A stretch of DNA of 22,108 nt. Source: Bacteroidota bacterium (GTDB taxonomy: Bacteria > Bacteroidota > Bacteroidia > AKYH767-A > 2013-40CM-41-45). A model generated the notes under the pieces. That model was not told the DNA's origin, did no database searches, and worked only from the letters and a program-made list of their open reading frames with translations. Positions 17,040 to 22,108 of the stretch are shown piece after piece; positions within the stretch are counted from its first letter, which is position 1; the number at the start of each line of letters is the position of its first letter. The stretch spans positions 1 to 22,108 of the forward strand of contig JADKIH010000024.1 of assembly GCA_016721305.1 (NCBI GenBank), written 5' to 3'. Position numbers and translations under genes: made by a program.

Positions 17040-18323
17040 ATGAAGCAACGCAGCTATTTTTCTAAGACCTTGATTACTGTTTGCAGTTTAATTTTCACTG
17101 CAAACTTTTCTTTCGCTCAGGAGAACAATACTCTTACGCTGGATTCGTGTTTTACGATGGCCAAAAAAAATTATCCGCTCGTAAAGCAAATGGCGCTCGT
17201 TGATCAGGCGAAGGAATATTCGATTGAGAATGCAAATAAAAATTACCTGCCGACAATTGTTGTGAACGGTCAGGCGAGTTATCAGTCGCAGGTAACGGAA
17301 TTGCCAATAAAGATTCCTAATCTGACACTACCAAGTCTGAACAAAGATCAGTACAGAATTTACGGCGAAATTAATCAGCCGATTACTGATTTGTTCAATG
17401 TGAAAAATCAGAAAGAGTTGATCAATACAAGTGCAGAAATTGAATCACAGCGCACCGAAGTAGAATTATATAAGCTCAACGAACGCATAACGAATCTTTA
17501 TTTCGGAATTCTTTTAATCGATGCGCAATTGCGGCAGACCGAAATACTCAAAGGTGACATTCAGGCCGGGCTGGATAAAACTAAAGCAGCGATCGACAAT
17601 GGCGCCGCACTGAAGAGCAATGCAAATATTCTCAAAGCAGAAATGCTAAAAGCTGATCAACGTTCTGTTGAGCTCGAAGCGAATCGTAAAGCATATTGCG
17701 AAATGCTCGGGCTTTTTATCAATCAGCCTGTCGATGAATTAACTAAGCTTCAAACACCGGCAACGGTCACTCAAAAAACTGAGGTGAAACGTCCTGAGTT
17801 GAAATTATACGAGCTCCAAAAACAAACTTTCGAAACGCAAAAGAAATTATTGAACGCACGATATCTTCCAAAGGCCGGCTTGTTTTTACAGGGAGGTTAT
17901 GGTCGTCCGGCTTTGAACATGCTGAGTAATGCCTTTGAATCATATTATATCGGCGGACTTCGACTCAATTGGAATATTACAGGCTACTATACCTTGAAAA
18001 AGGAAAAGAAAATTCTGGATATCAATCGCAGCTCAACAGATTTACAAAGCGAAGCATTTTTGTTTAACACAAAATTAAGCATGTCGCAGCAAAATCGCGA
18101 AATCAGAAAGTACGAAGAGTTGATCACGAGCGACAACGAAATCGTTGGACTTCGCGAAAGCATTAAGAATACATCGAAAGAGCAATTGCAGTACGGAATA
18201 ATCACCGCAAACGATTACATCACTTATGTAAATGCCGAAGATCAGGCACGACAAAATTTGGCCATGCATCAGATTCAATTGCTATTAGCTCAGTATACAT
18301 ATCAAAATACAACAGGGTTATAA
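17040..18323 (+). CDS. TolC-family outer-membrane efflux protein
   Basis: This is the outer-membrane channel of a tripartite pump. The intact 427-residue frame begins with a signal peptide (MKQRSYFSKTLITVCSLIFT, then ANFSFAQ, cleavage after SFA). The N-terminal motif LTLDSCFTMAKKNYPLVKQM (about residues 32-51) is the start of the first coiled helix of the OEP fold. The protein then shows two internally similar halves of long helices and short beta strands: YRIYGEINQPITDLFN in the first, YYIGGLRLNWNITGYY in the second. The end EQLQYGIITANDYITYVNAE, then DQARQNLAMHQIQLLLAQYT, is the last helix. It lies 11 bases after tetR and 11 bases before the adaptor gene, so it is a dedicated channel for this pump, unlike in E. 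coli where TolC is encoded elsewhere. Fully open frame. Confidence 0.9.
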   Translation: MKQRSYFSKTLITVCSLIFTANFSFAQENNTLTLDSCFTMAKKNYPLVKQMALVDQAKEYSIENANKNYLPTIVVNGQASYQSQVTELPIKIPNLTLPSLNKDQYRIYGEINQPITDLFNVKNQKELINTSAEIESQRTEVELYKLNERITNLYFGILLIDAQLRQTEILKGDIQAGLDKTKAAIDNGAALKSNANILKAEMLKADQRSVELEANRKAYCEMLGLFINQPVDELTKLQTPATVTQKTEVKRPELKLYELQKQTFETQKKLLNARYLPKAGLFLQGGYGRPALNMLSNAFESYYIGGLRLNWNITGYYTLKKEKKILDINRSSTDLQSEAFLFNTKLSMSQQNREIRKYEELITSDNEIVGLRESIKNTSKEQLQYGIITANDYITYVNAEDQARQNLAMHQIQLLLAQYTYQNTTGL

Positions 18324-18334
18324 TTAGAAATATT

Positions 18335-19237
18335 ATGAAAAGAATATCATCTGTCATTTTTATCGGATCGTTAATCGTTCTGCTTTCTTCCTGCACCGGA
18401 AAGAAAGGTGATTACGATGCATCGGGATCGTTTGAAGCCGACGAAACAATTATTTCCGCAGAAGCATCGGGAAACCTAAAGCAGTTTAATCTGGAAGAAG
18501 GCCAAACTTTGCAACTAGGACAGGAAGTCGGATACATCGACAGCGTGCAGTTATCGTTAAAGAAAAAGCAATTGGAAGCGCAGATTAATGCTTTGTTGAG
18601 TAAGAAGCCGAATGTGTCTACGCAACTGGCCGCTCTGCAAGAGCAATTAAAGTCAGCGCAAAATGAACAGAGAAGAATTGCAAATATGGCCAAGGCAGAT
18701 GCTGCCACACAAAAGCAGCTCGACGATATCAACGGACAGGTTGAAGTAATCAAACGACAAATTGATGCGCAAAAATCAACGCTCGATATCGCTACTGAAG
18801 GCATCAGTCAAGATGTGACGCCATTGAGAGTTCAAATCGATCAGCTCAACGATCAGCTTCAGAAGTGCAAAATTGTGAATCCGATTAATGGCACAGTGCT
18901 GACGAAATATGCGGAGGCAAATGAAGTTACTACTGCCGGCAAGCCACTTTATAAAATTGCCGATCTCACTACAATAAACCTTCGTGCTTACATTTCCGGA
19001 AATCAATTGCCACTGGTGAAATTGAATCAAAAAGTAAAAGTATTAACTGACGACGGCAAAGGCGGATTCAAAGAAGCAGAAGGCGTGATTACCTGGATTA
19101 ACGATAAAGCCGAATTTACACCAAAGACTATTTTGACAAAAGACGAACGAGTAAATACCGTTTACGCGATGAAGATAAAAGTTGCGAATAATGGCACTTA
19201 CAAAATCGGCATGTACGGCGAAGTCAAATTCCAATAA
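18335..19237 (+). CDS. HlyD-family periplasmic adaptor, lipoprotein (YbhG-like)
   Basis: This is the membrane-fusion subunit joining the inner-membrane ABC transporter to TolC. The 300-residue frame opens MKRISSVIFIGSLIVLLSSC with lipobox LSSC, lipidated Cys at residue 20. FEADETIISAEASGNLKQFN is the first half of the lipoyl/biotinyl domain (the E-A-x-E-x-x-I-S-A-E-A-x-G pattern of YbhG-type adaptors), EGQTLQLGQEVGYIDSVQLS its loop, then a coiled-coil hairpin (about residues 70-165, many Gln/Lys/Leu heptads). The second lipoyl half is CKIVNPINGTVLTKYAEANE, followed by a beta-barrel domain with LYKIADLTTINLRAYISGNQ. It ends at TAA 19235-19237, two bases before the first ATPase ATG. Lipid anchoring instead of a membrane helix differs from E. 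coli YbhG. Confidence 0.9.
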   Translation: MKRISSVIFIGSLIVLLSSCTGKKGDYDASGSFEADETIISAEASGNLKQFNLEEGQTLQLGQEVGYIDSVQLSLKKKQLEAQINALLSKKPNVSTQLAALQEQLKSAQNEQRRIANMAKADAATQKQLDDINGQVEVIKRQIDAQKSTLDIATEGISQDVTPLRVQIDQLNDQLQKCKIVNPINGTVLTKYAEANEVTTAGKPLYKIADLTTINLRAYISGNQLPLVKLNQKVKVLTDDGKGGFKEAEGVITWINDKAEFTPKTILTKDERVNTVYAMKIKVANNGTYKIGMYGEVKFQ

Positions 19238-19239
19238 TC

Positions 19240-20157
19240 ATGGGAGAAGTAGCGCTTCATAATCTTCGAAAGACGTACAACAAGGATACCGTTCTTGCTG
19301 TGAGCGACGTGTCGTTTACCGTAAAGAAAGGCGAGTTGTTCGGCTTAATCGGTCCCGACGGTGCAGGCAAATCGAGTATTTTCAGAATGCTCACAACTTT
19401 GCTCTTGCCCGATGGAGGAAGTGCTTCTGTGAATGGCTACGATATTGTGAAAGATTACAAAGAGATTCGGAAAAGTATTGGATACATGCCCGGCAAATTC
19501 TCGCTCTATCAGGATTTATCAGTCGAAGAGAATTTGAATTTCTTCGCTACTGTTTTTAATACATCGATTGAAGAGAATTACGAGCTCATCAAAGATATTT
19601 ACGTTCAACTAGAGCCTTTCAAAGATAGAAGAGCCGGGAAGTTGTCGGGAGGAATGAAACAAAAGCTCGCTTTGTGCTGTGCTTTAATTCATCGTCCTGT
19701 TATTCTTTTCCTCGATGAACCAACAACGGGGGTGGATACGGTTTCCCGTAAAGAGTTTTGGGAAATGTTGAAGCGATTAAAGGAGCAAGGCATTACAATT
19801 CTCGTTTCAACCCCTTACATGGATGAAGCGACTTTGTGTGAAAGAATTGCTCTGATTCAGGACGGAAAGATCATGTCGATCGATACGCCCGAGCATATTG
19901 TGTCGCAGTATCCTGATCCGCTTTTTGCCATAAAGAGCGACAATATGAGTCATCTTCTCGGTGCGCTGCGCGAACACCCGCTCGTAAAAAGCTGTAATGC
20001 ATTCGGAGAATATCATCACATTTCATTTTTGGCCACGAGTGAAGAGGTGAAAAAGGAGTTGTTGAGTTTGCTGGCCGATAAAGAATTTAAGAATGCCGAG
20101 TTGAAGCCAATTCAACCCACGATAGAAGATTGTTTTATTCAATTAATGAATCACTAA
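19240..20157 (+). CDS. ABC transporter ATPase, equivalent to YbhF N-terminal half
   Basis: This is a nucleotide-binding subunit powering export. The 305-residue intact frame has Walker A GPDGAGKSS (about residue 39), Q-loop-like MPGKFSLYQDLSVEENLNFF, signature LSGGMKQKLALCCALIHRPV (about 135), Walker B ILFLDEPTTGVDTVSRKEFW and an H-loop region LVSTPYMDEATLC in which the usual His is replaced (STPYMDE, as STSYLDE in E. coli YbhF). The GPDGAGK loop and the C-terminal ...IEDCFIQLMNH tail also match the first half of YbhF. The Ser/Thr-rich switch without His suggests reduced hydrolysis, typical of one site in paired ATPases. Its stop TAA directly abuts the ATG of the next gene. Confidence 0.85.
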   Translation: MGEVALHNLRKTYNKDTVLAVSDVSFTVKKGELFGLIGPDGAGKSSIFRMLTTLLLPDGGSASVNGYDIVKDYKEIRKSIGYMPGKFSLYQDLSVEENLNFFATVFNTSIEENYELIKDIYVQLEPFKDRRAGKLSGGMKQKLALCCALIHRPVILFLDEPTTGVDTVSRKEFWEMLKRLKEQGITILVSTPYMDEATLCERIALIQDGKIMSIDTPEHIVSQYPDPLFAIKSDNMSHLLGALREHPLVKSCNAFGEYHHISFLATSEEVKKELLSLLADKEFKNAELKPIQPTIEDCFIQLMNH

Positions 20158-20900
20158 ATGAAAGACGTAGTTATCAGCACCGATAAGCTTACGAAGAAGT
20201 TTGGTGATTTCATCGCCACTAACGAAATTACGTTCGACGTTCACGCCGGAGAGATATTCGGATTTCTGGGAGCAAATGGAGCAGGAAGACGACGGCAATG
20301 AAAATGTTGTGCGGACTTTCGAATCCGACATCGGGGAATGCCACGATTGCAGGTTTTGATATTTATCGTGATACGGAAAAGATCAAAAGGAGTATTGGCT
20401 ATATGAGTCAGAAGTTTTCGCTTTACGAGGACCTGACTGTCATAGAGAATATTAAATTCTTCGGAGGTATTTACGGACTTAAGGATCGTGAAATAGAAGT
20501 GAAGGGAAATATTCTTGTTGAACAATTGAATCTTGGTGATGAGGCGAAGAAGCTAGTCGGATCGTTACCATTAGGCTGGAAACAAAAGTTAGCATTCTCT
20601 GTCGCTGTTCTTCACGAGCCGAAAATTGTTTTCCTCGACGAGCCGACAGGCGGAGTTGATCCGGTTACCCGCCGACAATTCTGGGATTTGATTTATGCAG
20701 CAGCCGATCGTGGAATTACGGTTTTTGTGACAACACATTATATGGATGAAGCTGAGTATTGCAATCGAATTTCGATGATGGTTGATGGAGTGATTAAAGC
20801 ACTTGATACACCGACACGATTGAAAGAACAATTTAGTGCTGCTTCAATGGATGAAGTATTTTACGAACTCGCTCGCGGAGCCAAACGCAAAGCCGATTAA
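20158..20900 (+). CDS. ABC transporter ATPase, equivalent to YbhF C-terminal half, one frameshift
   Basis: This is the second nucleotide-binding subunit. The ATG at 20158 directly follows the previous stop. MKDVVISTDKLTKKFGDFIA, then EIFGFLGANGAG, then the break: at 20286-20287 one A seems missing, and restoring it gives the Walker A lysine and GKTTAMKMLCGLSNPTSG. The rest is intact: Q-loop MSQKFSLYEDLTVIENIKFF, signature region in the divergent form SLPLGWKQKLAFSVAVLHEP (E. coli YbhF C-half has ELPLGFKQ), Walker B KIVFLDEPTGGVDPVTRRQF and H-loop VTTHYMDEAEYC with His present. Length about 247 residues once repaired. With the consensus site on one subunit and His on the other, the pair likely forms an asymmetric heterodimer. 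The break is probably technical. Confidence 0.85.
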
Positions 20901-20901
20901 G

Positions 20902-22006
20902 ATGAAACAATTTTCACATTTGTACGCAAAGAATTTTATCACGTATTCCGTGACAGTAAAACCATGCTTATGCTCTTCGGTTTGCCGATTGCGCAGATTT
21001 TGTTGTTTGGTTTTGCGCTTACGAACGAAATTAAGAATTCAAAGATTGTCATCTGTGATTATGCACAAGATGAAGCATCACATCGTTTGACAGATCGCAT
21101 CGAAGCCAGTAAGTACTTCGAAATTGAGAAGACGATTTTGGATCAAAGACAGATCGAAGCAGCGTTCAGAGAAGGGAAGATAAAGCTGGCTATTGTATTT
21201 CCCGCCAATTTCAATAAGGATTTGCTGCATCAGAGCAAAGCACAGATGCAAGTCATTGCCGACGCATCCGATCCCAATCTGGCCACAACGCTTACTTCGT
21301 ATTTAAGTAACATCGTTCTCGATTATCAAAGGAGTTGTTAGGTACGACATCGCTACCGTATCAAATCCGGCCCGACATTCGGATGCTTTACAATCCTGAG
21401 TTAAAAGGCGCAACGAACTTTGTTCCCGGTGTGATGGCGTTAGTCTTAATGCTGGTTTGCGTGCTGATGACTTCGGTTTCTATTGTCAGAGAGAAGGAGA
21501 AAGGAACGATGGAAGTGCTGCTTGTTTCCCCATTCAATCCGTTTTTAGTAATCATTTCGAAAGCGGTTCCGTACTTTGTAATGTCAATTATCAATTTAGT
21601 TGTCATTCTCCTGCTGAGCGTCTTTCTTCTCGACATGCCATTTAACGGCAGTTTGCTGTTGTTTTTTGCAGAGAGTAGTTTGTTTATCATCACTTCGCTT
21701 TCTCTCGGTCTGATGATTTCGAACGTCACTGCCAGTGAGCAAGCTGCGATGTTGATCTCATTGATGGGGATGTTAATTCCTACACTACTGTTGGCCGGGT
21801 TTATGTTTCCGATTGAGAATATGCCGTTACCGCTACAGGTAATATCTAATCTCGTTCCTGCCCGTTGGTATTACGTTATCGTTAAATCGATCATGATAAA
21901 AGGCCTCGGTTTTTCCGCCATCTGGAAGCAGACACTTGTTTTGATTGCCATGACGACATTCACGCTCACGGTTAGTTTCAAAAAGTTTAAAATTCGTCTG
22001 GCATGA
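20902..22006 (+). CDS. ABC-2 type permease (YbhS-like), two frameshifts
   Basis: This is the inner-membrane subunit of the exporter. The ATG at 20902 opens MKQFSHLYAK; a missing G near 20931 and another near 21331-21332 separate what should be one protein of about 368 residues. Corrected text: EFYHVFRDSKTMLMLFGLPI (TM1), then AQILLFGFALTNEIKNSKIV, a large periplasmic loop with ASKYFEIEKTILDQRQIEAA, SYLSNIVLDYQRELLG, MLYNPELKGATNFVPGVMAL (TM2), VLMTSVSIVREKEKGTMEVL (the conserved cytoplasmic EKE-GT-E gate helix), LLVSPFNPFLVIISKAVPYF and further helices to IKGLGFSAIWKQTLVLIAMT. The F-V-P-G and RE-x-E-x-G-T motifs are diagnostic of ABC-2 permeases. Its stop overlaps the next ATG (ATGA at 22003-22006). 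Confidence 0.85.
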
Positions 22007-22108
22007 GAGCGATCAAATTTTTACTGCAAAAGGAATTTCGGCAGATCTTCAGAAACAAGACGATATTGCCCGTCATTTTTGCCATGCCGATTATTCAGTT
22101 AATCATTA
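22003..22108 (+). CDS. ABC-2 type permease (YbhR-like), cut by the window end
   Basis: The ATG at 22003 overlaps the previous TGA in an ATGA arrangement that allows translational coupling. The 35 visible residues, MRAIKFLLQKEFRQIFRNKT and ILPVIFAMPIIQLII, are the amphipathic N-terminal 'KEFxQIxRNK' segment plus the start of the first membrane helix found in ABC-2 permeases. It would be the second, non-identical membrane half of the pump. The C-terminus lies outside the window. Confidence 0.85.
   Translation, partial: MRAIKFLLQKEFRQIFRNKTILPVIFAMPIIQLII

Noticed and set aside
18412..18804. 130-residue cysteine-rich minus-strand open frame
   Set aside because: It is the antisense shadow of the intact HlyD adaptor coiled coil (Gln/Ala-rich codons read backwards give Cys/Ser).

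Overview
The window is Bacteroidota chromosomal DNA; I cannot place it more finely. The grounds are a large BNR-repeat protein ending in a type IX secretion (T9SS) type A sorting domain, TAnnTTTG-type promoter elements, AT-leaning composition, and families typical of the phylum: an AlgI/AlgJ-like pair, a YbhGFSR-like exporter with its own TolC, and short two-helix and DUF6141-like membrane proteins. Almost everything is on the + strand. The exceptions are one small membrane protein (about 6582-6906) and a tRNA-Lys (13137-13212).

Reading-frame integrity differs sharply along the window. From 1 to about 15,080 nearly every gene is broken by frequent one-base indels and some substitutions, yet conserved family motifs continue across the breaks once the frame is shifted. 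From about 15,080 to 20,280 frames are clean, with one break in the TetR gene; three more follow from 20,286 to 21,332. Unrelated genes and the tRNA are all affected, so I read this as poorly polished sequence rather than mass gene decay. Coordinates for the broken genes are therefore reconstructed spans.

Layout. 1-674: 3' part of a PF13557-like outer-membrane 'transporter' gene. 849-3678: MBOAT O-acyltransferase (AlgI type) followed by an AlgJ/AlgX-like periplasmic protein, a probable exopolysaccharide acetylation pair. 3735-4205 and 5363-5810: two GNAT acetyltransferases, with about 1.1 kb of unresolved sequence between them. 5831-6559: lipoprotein. 6582-6906 (-): small two-TM protein. 7075-8026: prokaryotic Cys-loop (pentameric ligand-gated channel) homologue. 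8326-9110: SDR oxidoreductase. 9119-10471: class 3-like aldehyde dehydrogenase. 10552-11065: DUF6141-like membrane protein. 11131-11677: DHFR/RibD-C-like reductase. 11719-12296: thioredoxin-fold protein. 12311-12790: unresolved coding-like stretch. 12846-13060: degenerate tandem repeat with an ATCGCT microsatellite, next to tRNA-Lys(CTT). 13576-16186: T9SS-secreted BNR/sortilin-like protein.

16313-22108 is the best-preserved part: a TetR regulator behind a 31-bp palindromic operator candidate, then TolC, a lipoprotein HlyD/YbhG adaptor, two ABC ATPases and two ABC-2 permeases (the second cut by the window end). The genes are nearly contiguous. The set parallels E. coli cecR-ybhGFSR, but the two ATPase halves of YbhF are separate adjacent genes and a dedicated TolC is included. 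It should form a self-repressed tripartite efflux pump. I found no CRISPR array, transposase or phage module, and nothing I would call an undescribed system with confidence. The most notable items are the channel homologue, the palindromic operator and the tRNA-adjacent repeat cluster.
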